Shown: positions 9,819 to 19,267, counted from the stretch's first letter. The stretch: DNA of 64,000 nt from Halobacillus litoralis (GCF_009856415.1 NZ_WMEZ01000005.1:124001-188000); one strand, 5' to 3'. The notes: generated by a model from the letters alone, not told the origin. Made by a program: numbers and translations.

Positions 9819-11312
9819 ATGAACAGGATGTGGTTCGGTTCATTCATGATTGTTTTTCTCGTTGCGATAGGAGTCTGGGGATTTTTCCAATCTCCATTCA
9901 TGCAGCAGAAGAGCGCAGGGAACTTAAATACTAGTGAAGAAGGAACAAGTATTCTAGATATTCAACCGATCGAAGCCGGCAGCCGCCCGACCAAACAATT
10001 TGAACTAACGGCGGAAAAAACCGAGTGGGAAATACAAAAGGGGGAGTCTGTTCAGGCCTGGACCTATAATGGAAAGGTTCCTGGCGAGTCCTTACGCGTT
10101 GAACAGGGCGATTTAGTCCAGGTTGAACTGCACAATAAATTAGATGTTCCTGTCACCATTCATTGGCATGGGGTTATTCTACCCAATCGGATGGATGGAG
10201 TTCCAGGGGTGACCCAGGATGCTGTGGAACCGGGGGAGTCCTTTACTTATAAGTTTATAGCAGAAGACCCTGGAACGTATTGGTACCATTCGCACCAACA
10301 TAGTTCTCTCCAAGTAGACAAGGGCTTATATGGGCCTCTTGTTGTTGAAGAAAAAGGGGAGGAACCTGAACATGATGAGGTCTTCATTTTAGATGAATGG
10401 GCGGTTCACCAGGATCGCGAGAATTGGACGAACATGGGCGGCATGATGATGGGGTCGATGCAGGGAGATGGTGAAGCGGATACGAAAGAAATGTACGATA
10501 CTTTCACAGTGAACGGCAAAGCAGCTGATGCAATCGAACCTTTGAAAATGGAAGAAGGAGAAAAGGCGAGACTTCGTTTTGTCAATGCTGGCTACCAGCT
10601 GCACCAACTCGTGTTTCCTGAAGGATCGATGGAAACGATCGCTGTCGATGCGGAACCAGTGCAAAGCTCAGGAGAAAACAATGTGTTGGAAATTGCTCCG
10701 GGTGAACGGATCGATGTTTTATATACGAAGGGAAAAGGAGATGAAATCATCGGGGAAACGCCCTCGATTGAAAACTCTCAGGACATGCAGATCCCTGTCC
10801 TCTCTTCGGATTCCGGAGGAGAGAATCTACAAGTGAATGCAAAAGACACCGCAACCAGCAAAGGGACCTCCCATGCCAGTAAGGAACTGCTCTTTGAGAC
10901 TATACCGGATGTAGACATATCGTACGATATGAATCTCAGTATGGGTATGAACATGGGAGAAGGGATGAGCTGGCAGATTAATGACCGTGTTTTTCCTGAT
11001 ACGCCTCCGATCCAGGTGGAAAAAGGAGATATTGTGAAAGTGGACATCACCAATGAAGGGCGTTTGAATCATCCGATGCATTTGCACGGCCATCGTTTTC
11101 AGGTGGAAGCAGAAGGTGGAGGAGCGGTCGTGAAAGATCTGATTAACGTGAAACCTGGAGAATCGTATACGATTTATTTTGAAGCGGACAATAAAGGAGA
11201 ATGGTTGTTCCACTGTCATGATAATAATCACGCGGATCGTGGCATGGTCACCATTGTGGATTACAAAAGTGTTTTTTCACCCTTTGAGCTGAATCAGAAG
11301 AATCAACCTTAA
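9819..11312 (+). CDS. Multicopper oxidase (CueO/CotA-like)
   Basis: A 497-residue exported or membrane-anchored cupredoxin oxidase. After an N-terminal hydrophobic anchor (residues 4-20) come the four copper-binding signatures: H-W-H-G, W-Y-H-S-H-Q-H, H-P-M-H-L-H-G-H and W-L-F-H-C-H-D-N-N-H-A-D-R-G-M. Methionine-rich loops (N-M-G-G-M-M-M-G-S-M and M-N-L-S-M-G-M-N-M) resemble the Met-rich insert of CueO, which oxidises Cu(I) to the less toxic Cu(II). The start at 9819 is chosen because GGAGGTGG lies just upstream. The ATG at 9801 would place that site inside the gene. It is followed after 24 bases by copB. Confidence 0.93.
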   Translation: MNRMWFGSFMIVFLVAIGVWGFFQSPFMQQKSAGNLNTSEEGTSILDIQPIEAGSRPTKQFELTAEKTEWEIQKGESVQAWTYNGKVPGESLRVEQGDLVQVELHNKLDVPVTIHWHGVILPNRMDGVPGVTQDAVEPGESFTYKFIAEDPGTYWYHSHQHSSLQVDKGLYGPLVVEEKGEEPEHDEVFILDEWAVHQDRENWTNMGGMMMGSMQGDGEADTKEMYDTFTVNGKAADAIEPLKMEEGEKARLRFVNAGYQLHQLVFPEGSMETIAVDAEPVQSSGENNVLEIAPGERIDVLYTKGKGDEIIGETPSIENSQDMQIPVLSSDSGGENLQVNAKDTATSKGTSHASKELLFETIPDVDISYDMNLSMGMNMGEGMSWQINDRVFPDTPPIQVEKGDIVKVDITNEGRLNHPMHLHGHRFQVEAEGGGAVVKDLINVKPGESYTIYFEADNKGEWLFHCHDNNHADRGMVTIVDYKSVFSPFELNQKNQP

Positions 11313-11336
11313 TTTATAGAAACGGAGGTTTGTACG

Positions 11337-13364
11337 ATGAGTGAAGAACATGCTCATGAAAAACAGAAAGAGCATCATCATGAAGAGTCTCATGAAGGCC
11401 ATGATCATTCTCACGAAGGTCATGATCACGGGGCAATGATCGATGATTTTAAACGAAGGTTTTATATTTCATTAATCATAACGATTCCTATTCTGATTCT
11501 TTCCCCTATGATTCAGGAACTGTTGGGATTCAGCTTCACATTCCCGTTTGATCAATACATTTTATTCGGTTTATCTACCTTTGTTTTCTTCTACGGAGGA
11601 TGGCCGTTCTTAACAGGGGCTGTCGATGAACTGAAAAATAAAAACCCCGGCATGATGACACTGATCGGACTCGCCATATTCGTGGCTTATGCCTACAGTT
11701 CCCTCGTAGTATTCGGATGGTCGGGAAGAAACTTCTTCTGGGAGCTTGCGACTTTGATCGATATTATGCTCCTAGGTCACTGGATTGAAATGAAGTCCGT
11801 GATGGGGGCTTCTAATGCGTTACAGGAATTGGTAAAACTCATGCCTAGTGAAGCCCATCGTTTGACGGAAGATGATCAGGTCGAAGATGTACCAGTGAAT
11901 GAACTGAAGGAAAATGATCGCGTCCTCGTAAAGCCGGGAGAAAAAATTCCGGTCGATGGGAAAATTATAGATGGGAAATCTGCGATTGATGAATCCATGC
12001 TGACGGGTGAATCGGTGCCGGTAGAGAAAGAAACCGGAGAAGAAGTGATCGGTGGTTCCATTAATAAAGAAGGAAGTCTCACGCTGGAAGTAGAAAAGTT
12101 AGGGGATGACACCTATTTATCGCAAGTCATCACACTTGTAGAAGAAGCACAGAACTCAAAATCCAAAGCCCAGGATTTCGCAAACCGGGCGGCTAAATGG
12201 TTGTTCTACCTGGCTCTGGGCGCAGGGATCACAACGTTTGTGGTGTGGCTGGCCTTAGGATTTTCATTGGATGTCGCCTTGGAACGTATGGTTACTGTCA
12301 TGGTCATCACATGTCCACATGCCTTAGGGTTAGCGGCACCCTTAGTTGTTGCGGTATCCACCTCCCTTTCTGCAAAGCAGGGGCTTCTTATTAGGAACCG
12401 GACACAGTTTGAAAATGCGCGGAACGTCGATGCTGTTATTTTTGATAAAACAGGGACGCTCACAAAAGGGGAGTTCGGCGTGACCGACCTTATGCCGGAA
12501 AAAGATGATGAAAAAGACCTCCTTTACTGGGCAGCGAGTGCGGAGCAGAACTCTGAACACCCATTGGCTCAAGGGATTCTGAAGGAAGCAGAAGACAGAG
12601 AGATTTCTCTTGGAAAAGTGGAAGACTTTGATTCCGTTACTGGAAAAGGATTGAAAGGAACCGTGGACGGAAAAGAAGTGAAAGTCATGAGCCCGGGATA
12701 TATGAAAGAGCACGGATACAACTATGATCAAGAAACGTTCAGCCGCTTATCGGAAGAAGGAAAAACGGTCGTCTTTGTCCTCCTGGATGACACCTATCTC
12801 GGAATGATCGCCTTAGCTGATATGGTCCGTGATTCTGCGAAGGAGGCTGTATCTGAATTGAAAGAAAGAGGCATCCGTTCCATCATGCTAACGGGGGATC
12901 ACCAGCGAGTCGCTGACTGGGTGGCTGAACAAATCGGCATTGATGAAGTGTATGCGGAAGTCATGCCGGATCACAAAGCGGATCAAGTGAAAAAAGTACA
13001 GGCAGAAGGTAGAAAAGTGGCCATGACCGGGGACGGAATCAATGATGCGCCAGCTCTCGCGACTGCCGATGTAGGGATTGCTATCGGAAGTGGAACCGAT
13101 GTGGCGGTGGAAACAGCGGATATTGTACTCGTGAAGAGCAATCCAAGAGATATCGTATCCATCGTAACCTTATCGAAAAACACCTATAAGAAAATGGTCC
13201 AGAACTTATGGTGGGCAGCGGGCTATAACATCTTTTCGATTCCACTGGCCGCAGGCGTTCTTGCTCCTGTCGGAATCGTATTAAGCCCTGCAGTCGGAGC
13301 TGTGCTTATGAGTCTGAGCACAGTGATTGTGGCGATTAATGCAAAACTTCTCAAAGCATCCTGA
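11337..13364 (+). CDS. copB: Copper-exporting P-type ATPase, CopB type
   Basis: A 675-residue P1B ATPase. It has a His-rich cytoplasmic N-terminus in place of CxxC metal-binding domains, the transmembrane metal site C-P-H (T-C-P-H-A-L-G-L) typical of CopB/P1B-3 pumps, the phosphorylation motif D-K-T-G-T-L-T, the S-E-H-P-L-A nucleotide-binding loop and T-G-D-G-I-N-D-A-P-A. CopB members pump copper (often reported as Cu(II) or silver) out of the cytoplasm. Pairing with an upstream multicopper oxidase that produces Cu(II) fits. The ATG follows a CGGAGG site. Confidence 0.95.
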   Translation: MSEEHAHEKQKEHHHEESHEGHDHSHEGHDHGAMIDDFKRRFYISLIITIPILILSPMIQELLGFSFTFPFDQYILFGLSTFVFFYGGWPFLTGAVDELKNKNPGMMTLIGLAIFVAYAYSSLVVFGWSGRNFFWELATLIDIMLLGHWIEMKSVMGASNALQELVKLMPSEAHRLTEDDQVEDVPVNELKENDRVLVKPGEKIPVDGKIIDGKSAIDESMLTGESVPVEKETGEEVIGGSINKEGSLTLEVEKLGDDTYLSQVITLVEEAQNSKSKAQDFANRAAKWLFYLALGAGITTFVVWLALGFSLDVALERMVTVMVITCPHALGLAAPLVVAVSTSLSAKQGLLIRNRTQFENARNVDAVIFDKTGTLTKGEFGVTDLMPEKDDEKDLLYWAASAEQNSEHPLAQGILKEAEDREISLGKVEDFDSVTGKGLKGTVDGKEVKVMSPGYMKEHGYNYDQETFSRLSEEGKTVVFVLLDDTYLGMIALADMVRDSAKEAVSELKERGIRSIMLTGDHQRVADWVAEQIGIDEVYAEVMPDHKADQVKKVQAEGRKVAMTGDGINDAPALATADVGIAIGSGTDVAVETADIVLVKSNPRDIVSIVTLSKNTYKKMVQNLWWAAGYNIFSIPLAAGVLAPVGIVLSPAVGAVLMSLSTVIVAINAKLLKAS

Positions 13365-13446
13365 TTTCTGTTTCCTGCACAGATTCTGCACAAATAGAGG
13401 GTAGGATTAAAATAAATAGGTCCTTCCCTTAAAAATGAGAGGTTAT

Positions 13447-14844
13447 ATGAAGCATAAAATATCAATCAAATTAGGATTACTTTTCTTAATCTCTATGATT
13501 TTAATCGAACTTTTGCTTTTTGCGATATTATATACAACCGTTTCTACCCATCGAATCAATGAAGTGATGGAGGAGTTATTGACGCGCGGTGCCGGTCACC
13601 GTGATGTATTAGAAAATTATTTTGATGAATCGACGCTCGCTCATGTAGCCTTGATGGAATCGGAAGCTGTTACAGAGGTGATCATTACAGATGGAGATGG
13701 AAACATTTTATCGGAATCGTTTAATGAAGAAGGTTATCCGGATATCTTTTATGAAGCGATTGATGGAAAGATAGAAGAGGAGGAGAGGGTCATTGAAGAT
13801 GAATGGAGGACAGAGCCCTATGTGGCTACAGTCTCTCCAATCATCGTGGAGAATGAACAGATAGGAAATGTGTTCATGTTTTCTCCTTCAGAAGTGATTC
13901 GGAGCATCATTGGTCATCTAACCCGCCAGTTTGTCCTCGTTATGGCCGTTCTTATCTTGGTTACGATTCTGATTGTTGTCGCTCTGTCCAAATTTATTAC
14001 CCGTCCCCTAATTCGGATGAAAGAAGTGACAGAGAACTTGAGTACAGGAAAAGTGGAAGAGTATCTGGATGAACATCCGAATGATGAACTGGGGGTCCTC
14101 GCCTCTTCAATCAACCGATTATCCGAAGATCTTGAACGAATAAAAAAAGAGCGTCACGATTTTTTATCTGCCATCGCTCATGAACTGAGGACGCCTCTCA
14201 CTTATGTCAAAGGCTATGCGGATGTTGCGGCAAAAAAGAAGACATCCTCCGAAGATAAAGATCACTATTTGAACATCATAAAAGAAGAAGCGACTCACTT
14301 GACGGACATGGTCCAGCAACTTTTTCAGCTTGCAAAAATGGATGAAAATACGTTTGCTATTGAACCTGAACATGTGGACGTTTCCTTGGTTCTCGAAGAA
14401 GTAAAGAATCATCTGCATCCCGTCTTGGAGGAAAAGAAAACCCATTTGCTCATAGATGTTCCTTCAAATACGAAGGTTTATGCGGACCCTATGCGGTTGA
14501 AACAGGTCATTCATAACATCGTGGAAAATGCCCTCCGTTATGGAGGAGAAGAGACAACGATCAAGATGACAGCGGAAACAAAAAAACAGCACGTGATCAT
14601 CAGGATATCTGATGACGGGCCCGGGGCCCCTGAAGACTCTCTGCCTTACTTATTCGAACGGTTATACCGTGTTGATAAAGCCAGGTCAAGGGAAATCGGA
14701 GGAACAGGACTAGGCCTTTCCATTGTACGGGAAATCGTTGAATTGCACGGGGGAGTCGTGAAAGCTTTTAATGATGAAGGATTGACGATCTCAATCACTT
14801 GGCCAAAGGAAGATAACGATGAAAAGAATTCTATTAGTCGATGA
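13447..14844 (+). CDS. Sensor histidine kinase of the copper cluster
   Basis: A 465-residue membrane kinase. It has TM1 (about 6-28), an extracytoplasmic acidic sensor (about 30-150), TM2 (about 155-178), HAMP, HisKA with A-H-E-L-R-T-P-L-T-Y (phospho-His), and HATPase_c with N-box N-I-V-E-N-A-L, D-D-G-P-G and G-G-T-G-L-G-L-S. The acidic sensor region (E-E-E-E-R-V-I-E-D-E) could bind metal, which is inference. I chose the ATG at 13447, preceded by GAGAGG; the ATG at 13435 has no site. The gene overlaps the following regulator by 26 bases. Kinase before regulator is the less common order. Confidence 0.9.
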   Translation: MKHKISIKLGLLFLISMILIELLLFAILYTTVSTHRINEVMEELLTRGAGHRDVLENYFDESTLAHVALMESEAVTEVIITDGDGNILSESFNEEGYPDIFYEAIDGKIEEEERVIEDEWRTEPYVATVSPIIVENEQIGNVFMFSPSEVIRSIIGHLTRQFVLVMAVLILVTILIVVALSKFITRPLIRMKEVTENLSTGKVEEYLDEHPNDELGVLASSINRLSEDLERIKKERHDFLSAIAHELRTPLTYVKGYADVAAKKKTSSEDKDHYLNIIKEEATHLTDMVQQLFQLAKMDENTFAIEPEHVDVSLVLEEVKNHLHPVLEEKKTHLLIDVPSNTKVYADPMRLKQVIHNIVENALRYGGEETTIKMTAETKKQHVIIRISDDGPGAPEDSLPYLFERLYRVDKARSREIGGTGLGLSIVREIVELHGGVVKAFNDEGLTISITWPKEDNDEKNSISR

Positions 14845-15490
14845 TGAAAAACGAATGTTGGATTTATTAGAACTGTATTTGATCCCTCACGGATATGAGG
14901 TTCACAAAGTGAGAAGCGGAGCGGAAGGGTTGGAAGAACTGCGAATCTATTCTTACGACCTTGTTCTCTTGGATATTATGATGAAGGATATGGATGGAAT
15001 GGAAACATGCCGGCGAATACGTACATTCAGTAAGGTTCCAATCATTATGTTGACCGCTAAAGATCAGAAAGAAGACGTCATCCGTGGATTGAAAACAGGA
15101 GCGGATGACTACATAACCAAGCCTTTCGATGAAGAGATCCTGATTGCTCGAATAGAAGCCTTATTGAGGAGAGAAAATCCTCAGTCCTCGATCGAAGTGA
15201 ATGGTTTGGAGTGGAATAGTGATACTTACGAATTGCACTTCGGGAACGAGGAAATTTCTTTGACACCGAAAGAGTTTCAACTCTTAGGCCTACTGCTTAA
15301 ACATCCGAACCATGTTTATGATAGGAATGATCTGCTCGATCTCGTATGGGGCATTCAATCAGATACAGGGGGAAGAACGATTGATTCCCATGTCCGTCAC
15401 ATCCGTGAAAAAATCCGGCGCTCAGGCTTCCCGATCAATGACCACTTGAAAACGGTCTGGGGTGTCGGATACAAATGGATAAATAAGTAA
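14819..15490 (+). CDS. OmpR/PhoB-family response regulator
   Basis: A 223-residue regulator. The receiver domain has D-D-E near the start, the phospho-acceptor Asp in V-L-L-D-I-M-M, L-T-A-K and Y-I-T-K-P-F. The C-terminal winged-helix DNA-binding domain (about 127-223) includes L-T-P-K-E-F-Q-L-L and V-W-G-V-G-Y-K-W. It is cotranscribed and translationally coupled with the kinase. By position it probably controls the copper oxidase/CopB operon, perhaps in addition to CsoR. Confidence 0.93.
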   Translation: MKRILLVDDEKRMLDLLELYLIPHGYEVHKVRSGAEGLEELRIYSYDLVLLDIMMKDMDGMETCRRIRTFSKVPIIMLTAKDQKEDVIRGLKTGADDYITKPFDEEILIARIEALLRRENPQSSIEVNGLEWNSDTYELHFGNEEISLTPKEFQLLGLLLKHPNHVYDRNDLLDLVWGIQSDTGGRTIDSHVRHIREKIRRSGFPINDHLKTVWGVGYKWINK

Positions 15491-15498
15491 AAAACATG

Positions 15499-15528
15499 TT
15501 TACTTATACCGGTACTGGGTATTATAAC
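15499..15528 (+). promoter_or_regulatory. Promoter with CsoR-type operator upstream of csp3
   Basis: TTTACT (15499-15504) and TATAAC (15523-15528) are separated by 18 bases. The spacer is almost wholly filled by ATACCGGTACTGGGTAT (15506-15522). This has the ATACC(C)-N5-GGGTAT layout of the B. subtilis copZA CsoR operator. Copper-responsive repression is inferred. Confidence 0.6.
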
Positions 15529-15562
15529 TATGTAAGATCAAAATTTTAAGGAGGAATTAATT

Positions 15563-15889
15563 ATGGCTCACCAGCAGTATCAGGAAACGCTTAAGGTTTT
15601 ACATGATTGTATGGAGGCATGCAATCATTGTTATGATGCTTGTCTTAAAGAAGAAGACGTGAAAATGATGGCTGAGTGTATTCGTCTGGATCGTGAGTGT
15701 GCAGATATTTGCGGATACTTAGAAGCAGCGATTACAAGAGGAACTCCTTATGTAGCGGAACTCGCATCTGTCTGTGCGAAGATTTGTGATGATTGCGGAA
15801 AAGAATGCGCCAAGCATGATCATGACCATTGCCAAGCGTGCGCGAAAGCTTGCCAGGATTGTGCAGATGCTTGTAGAAAGATTGCTTAA
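15563..15889 (+). CDS. csp3: Four-helix copper storage protein (Csp3/YhjQ type)
   Basis: A 108-residue Cys-rich protein with regularly spaced C-x3-C and C-x2-C motifs along predicted helices (C-M-E-A-C-N-H-C-Y-D-A-C; C-D-D-C-G-K-E-C; C-Q-A-C-A-K-A-C-Q-D-C). This is the signature of the Csp four-helix-bundle family, which holds many Cu(I) ions inside the bundle. There is no signal peptide, so it is the cytosolic Csp3 type. An AGGAGG site precedes the ATG. A CsoR-type operator in its promoter and the adjacent export genes support a copper role. Confidence 0.9.
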   Translation: MAHQQYQETLKVLHDCMEACNHCYDACLKEEDVKMMAECIRLDRECADICGYLEAAITRGTPYVAELASVCAKICDDCGKECAKHDHDHCQACAKACQDCADACRKIA

Positions 15890-15892
15890 CTT

Positions 15893-15930
15893 AAAAAAAC
15901 AGGTCAGCTCATGAGCTGACCTGTTTTTTT
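15893..15930. terminator. Bidirectional terminator
   Basis: Perfect palindrome CAGGTCAGCTC/GAGCTGACCTG (core 15900-15923) between A and T runs, serving csp3 and the convergent antiporter gene. Confidence 0.9.
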
Positions 15931-15973
15931 TTGTAGAGTATGCTCCAACTTAGGTTTCTTAATGTAGGTGTAT

Positions 15974-17158
15974 CTATAATAATTTTTTTGAAAGCGGATA
16001 GACACCTAGGCTTTGGATAAGGAGAGAGATCAATACTGTAGCAAAAGCTAGAGAAAGAAACAGGTCATGGCCACTTGATTGCTGAACTTGAAAACTTAAA
16101 ATAAGAAACACGGACATTGTCCCTTTAAGCCCGGACCATGAGATCACCGTGGATTCACGCCAGGAAATTTCCTTCCGCCAATGAGGGAAAAGGGTTGTAC
16201 TGCCTGCGATGATCAGGAAGCGGACGACCATGGATAGGATAAAGATGAGAAACGCGAATCCCCATACGGGTGTATTTAAATAAGGAGCGGCTTTGATACC
16301 AATCAGTAGGAATAATAGAGAGAGCAGCGAGATTTCTACGATGCCCCAAAAGCCGTCCAATGTGTCCTTGAAATGTTCTTCTTTTATCGTTCGACCATAT
16401 TCAAAAGAGAGCATGAGGCCGGCAGATACGGTTGCGAGAACACCGGATACTCCAATGGCTTCTGCCAAGTTAAATATGCCATAGGCTAGTACGATACTCA
16501 GCATCACCTGGTATTCCTTGTTATGGGTGTAATGAATGCCTTTACTCATCAACCAGCCGAATACGATCCCCAGGCCGGCGCCACCTAAGGAAACGACTAA
16601 AAACTCTCCCGTAAATGAGAAGGGAGAGAACTCCTCACTGCTCGTATAGATCCCCAGAAGCACAGAAAACATCACGATGCTTGTTCCGTCGTTCAGAAGG
16701 GACTCCCCTTCAACGACATCCGCGATCTTTTCATCGCCCGTAGAATTCTTTAATATCGACACAACGGAAACAGGGTCCGTAGGGGTTAAGATGGAAGCGA
16801 GCAGTAAAGAGCTGATGATAGAGAGCGAAAGGAAAGGTCCACTCACAACATAGACAAGCCCTCCCAGGATACCCACTGTCAACAGAAGTCCGGCAGTGGC
16901 TAGAAAAAGGATGAAGCCCATATGTTTTTTAAACTGATCCGCAGGAAAACGATAGGCGGAAATAAATAATAGAGCGGGAAGAAATACATGATAAATCATA
17001 TGTTCCGTTACTTCGATCGAGGAAAAATAAGGGATGAAAGATAAACTGATTCCGATAAAGACGAGAACCGTGGGTACAGGCAGGTTTTCTTGCTTTTTGT
17101 CGAGTGTGAAGATGAAAAATCCGATGAATAAAAGTAGGATTCCTTGTGTAATCGACAT
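15974..17158 (-). CDS. Cation:proton antiporter, CPA1 family
   Basis: A 394-residue protein with about 12 transmembrane helices. It carries the CPA1 signatures T-P-T-D-P-V-S-V-V and E-G-E-S-L-L-N-D-G-T; the paired acidic residues in these motifs bind Na+ or Li+ and H+ in the family. The expected role is Na+ extrusion in exchange for H+, which fits a salt-adapted organism. It lacks the long cytosolic C-terminal tail of some NhaP/NhaK proteins. The ATG follows AAAGGAGG. Monocistronic. Confidence 0.92.
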   Translation of the reverse strand: MSITQGILLLFIGFFIFTLDKKQENLPVPTVLVFIGISLSFIPYFSSIEVTEHMIYHVFLPALLFISAYRFPADQFKKHMGFILFLATAGLLLTVGILGGLVYVVSGPFLSLSIISSLLLASILTPTDPVSVVSILKNSTGDEKIADVVEGESLLNDGTSIVMFSVLLGIYTSSEEFSPFSFTGEFLVVSLGGAGLGIVFGWLMSKGIHYTHNKEYQVMLSIVLAYGIFNLAEAIGVSGVLATVSAGLMLSFEYGRTIKEEHFKDTLDGFWGIVEISLLSLLFLLIGIKAAPYLNTPVWGFAFLIFILSMVVRFLIIAGSTTLFPHWRKEISWRESTVISWSGLKGTMSVFLILSFQVQQSSGHDLFLSLAFATVLISLLIQSLGVYPLSKKLL

Positions 17159-17320
17159 GATAGAGCCTCCTTTTTCTATGTATGGTTTGCTATTATCCTT
17201 TGGAAAAAATATTGAAACTTCTTTTTATCTAGCTGTACGGGGCATGCTGCTTTTTCGCATCGGATAGGGTACCCGTGCTATGCTAACCATAGATGGTATA
17301 TACAGAAGGGGGTATGTGAA

Positions 17321-17920
17321 ATGACTAAAGAGTTTTGGAATGAGAGCTTTTCAAAAGATACTTATGTGTACGGGAAGCAGGCGAATAAGTTCGTAGTTGA
17401 AAGGACTGAACAGTTGAAAGAAGCCAAACATATCGGTTGCTTCGCGGAAGGTGAAGGAAGAAATGCTGTCCACCTGGCGAAACATGGACATCAAGTCACG
17501 GTTTTCGATCAATCAGAAGAAGGGCTGGCTAAAGCTGAACAGTTGGCAGAAGAAGAGGGCGTTCATATAGAGACTGTCCAGGCGGATTTGACGAAAAAAG
17601 AAATGGATGCCGGGCAGTTTGATGCAGCGGTTATGGTCTTCGGTCATGTGCCAAAAGAAAATCAGTCTTTTCTTATTGAGCAGATGATCCAGTCAGTGAA
17701 GCTTAGAGGGTACGTTCTTTTTGAAGTCTATTCGGAGGATCAGCTCACGTATGGTACGGGAGGTCCGAAAGATAAACACATGCTTTATTCACCTGAAGAT
17801 GTACTGTATTGGATCAGGGATTACAAATGTCTTCACTTCTATTACGGCGAAGCGGACCGGACCGAAGGGGAACGGCATACAGGTGTCGGTCATGTGATTC
17901 AAGCATTGATTCGCGTATGA
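17321..17920 (+). CDS. Class I SAM-dependent methyltransferase (TehB-like)
   Basis: A 199-residue protein. It opens with F-W-N-E-S-F-S, then Y-V-Y-G-K-Q-A-N-K-F, and has a Rossmann SAM site (G-C-F-A-E-G-E-G-R-N-A-V-H-L-A) and an acidic residue at the end of strand 2 (V-F-D-Q-S). This arrangement is shared with TehB-like methyltransferases. The substrate is unknown. An AGAAGGGGG site precedes the ATG. The gene is single, with its own terminator. Confidence 0.85.
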   Translation: MTKEFWNESFSKDTYVYGKQANKFVVERTEQLKEAKHIGCFAEGEGRNAVHLAKHGHQVTVFDQSEEGLAKAEQLAEEEGVHIETVQADLTKKEMDAGQFDAAVMVFGHVPKENQSFLIEQMIQSVKLRGYVLFEVYSEDQLTYGTGGPKDKHMLYSPEDVLYWIRDYKCLHFYYGEADRTEGERHTGVGHVIQALIRV

Positions 17921-17923
17921 GAA

Positions 17924-17955
17924 AAGGCCCGTACAAAGATTGTACGGGCCTTCAT
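17924..17955 (+). terminator. Terminator of the methyltransferase gene
   Basis: 13-bp stem AAGGCCCGTACAA/TTGTACGGGCCTT (17924-17936 with 17940-17952). Confidence 0.75.
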
Positions 17956-17974
17956 TACTGAGGATAGATTACGG

Positions 17975-18043
17975 ATATCAATTGAATTTCGAATATATCA
18001 ATCGAAATTTAAATATATCAATTAAAAATGAAAAATATCAACC
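17975..18043. repeat. AT-rich tandem repeat, 20-bp period
   Basis: ATATCAAT starts at 17975, 17995 and 18015, and ATATCAAC at 18035, so the period is exactly 20 bases. The units diverge between these anchors. The repeat is intergenic, just past a terminator. Confidence 0.8.
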
Positions 18044-18100
18044 AAGACCCCTGGTCCCCATACTGAAAGGAGATCAGGGACTTTTTGTGTTGTATCGCAT

Positions 18101-19267
18101 TTACTCCCCGAAAGCTTCCGGCAACATCTTAAAGCCATCCACCTCTGCATCTTCTTCCACTTCAATCATAATACAGCGTTTCCCTTTGTAATTGACTTGC
18201 CTTACATACTGCAGGTCTTGGGGGCTGATCGATATATTGGCGATTTTCGTATTGATTTTAATCGACTTGGAGTTGTATTTCGGTACAATACTGCTTGCTT
18301 TCAGCTCATAGCCTTCATTATCGGTGATCTGGGCGAAGGCGTGCTTAACTTTCTCCGAATCGACCTGTTCGCCACTCGATTTTAATACGCGTTCGACATC
18401 TCTGTAGTCGAGCTTGGGTGGGGTATCATCTTCATTTTCTTCGACGGTACGGTTGATTTCTCCATACACATTGGCAAGGGTGGAAGGGCTCAATTGGTCT
18501 CCGACGACGTCACGGATGACTTCTTCGAAAATGGCTTTATCCTCTTTGGCTGTCATGATCTCTTCCCCATTCAACACGTCTTCAATGAAACGATAGTCCG
18601 GTTCGTTCGCTTTTCCGGCCGAGTAGAGAATGTGATTCACATCGGAAGCCCCATCCGTAATTCCTGGGAAAAGGAAGCCCGTCATCGGGTTTTTCAAGTC
18701 GATGACAGGATCGACTTCAATCTTATATTTGAACTCTTTTTCGATATAGTCGAATTGGATTTCTTTTTTCGGGTCTTCCGTTTTATTGATACTGCAGAGG
18801 ATGAACGGGTTCGAATACACAGCGTCGCGGCTGCTTTCCTCTGATTCTTCACTGCGGCGTCTCGTCGGTTTCATATATTCCGCACGGATGAAGGAGATGA
18901 CGACGTCCTTTTCATACGGGTGATCGCGGATGATTTTTTCTGTCATTTGAAGCATTTGTTCCTTCCAGTCGTCCACATGATTACTCAAAAGACCTTTATG
19001 TAAAATCAGCTGGCTGTTGTCTTCGGCCTCACGCTGAAACTTCAGTTCGAACAACTTTTCGTCGAGCTGCCCGGTGAGAAGTTTTTTGAAATTGTTCATA
19101 TAGAGCTCTTGCTGGTCTTTATCAAGCATTTCAAATGGCTGGCTTTGATGATGATATACTTCCGTCGTTTCTTTCATGATATAGACGTTGAAGATGTTTT
19201 TTATTTTCAGTAGGTCGTTGTCGACTTTAAGCTGCCTGCGGATGCCGGCGATGTCTTTTTTGTCCAT
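18101..19267 (-). CDS. DUF4317 family protein
   Basis: A 388-residue soluble protein that starts M-D-K-K-D-I-A-G-I-R-R-Q-L-K, the typical opening of DUF4317 proteins in Firmicutes. No catalytic motif is evident and the family has no established role. Predicted mixed alpha/beta, acidic overall. I chose the ATG at 19267, with TAGGAG about ten bases upstream; the longer frame lacks a site. Single gene. Confidence 0.85.
   Translation of the reverse strand: MDKKDIAGIRRQLKVDNDLLKIKNIFNVYIMKETTEVYHHQSQPFEMLDKDQQELYMNNFKKLLTGQLDEKLFELKFQREAEDNSQLILHKGLLSNHVDDWKEQMLQMTEKIIRDHPYEKDVVISFIRAEYMKPTRRRSEESEESSRDAVYSNPFILCSINKTEDPKKEIQFDYIEKEFKYKIEVDPVIDLKNPMTGFLFPGITDGASDVNHILYSAGKANEPDYRFIEDVLNGEEIMTAKEDKAIFEEVIRDVVGDQLSPSTLANVYGEINRTVEENEDDTPPKLDYRDVERVLKSSGEQVDSEKVKHAFAQITDNEGYELKASSIVPKYNSKSIKINTKIANISISPQDLQYVRQVNYKGKRCIMIEVEEDAEVDGFKMLPEAFGE

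Noticed and set aside
17267-17300. GGGTACCC and ACCAT-AG-ATGGT palindromes before the methyltransferase gene
   Set aside because: Short palindromes of this size are expected by chance and no regulator motif matches.
17975-18043. CRISPR-like spacing of ATATCAA repeats
   Set aside because: The units are contiguous, with degenerate 20-base period and no unique spacers; no cas genes are nearby. The same holds for the other three arrays.
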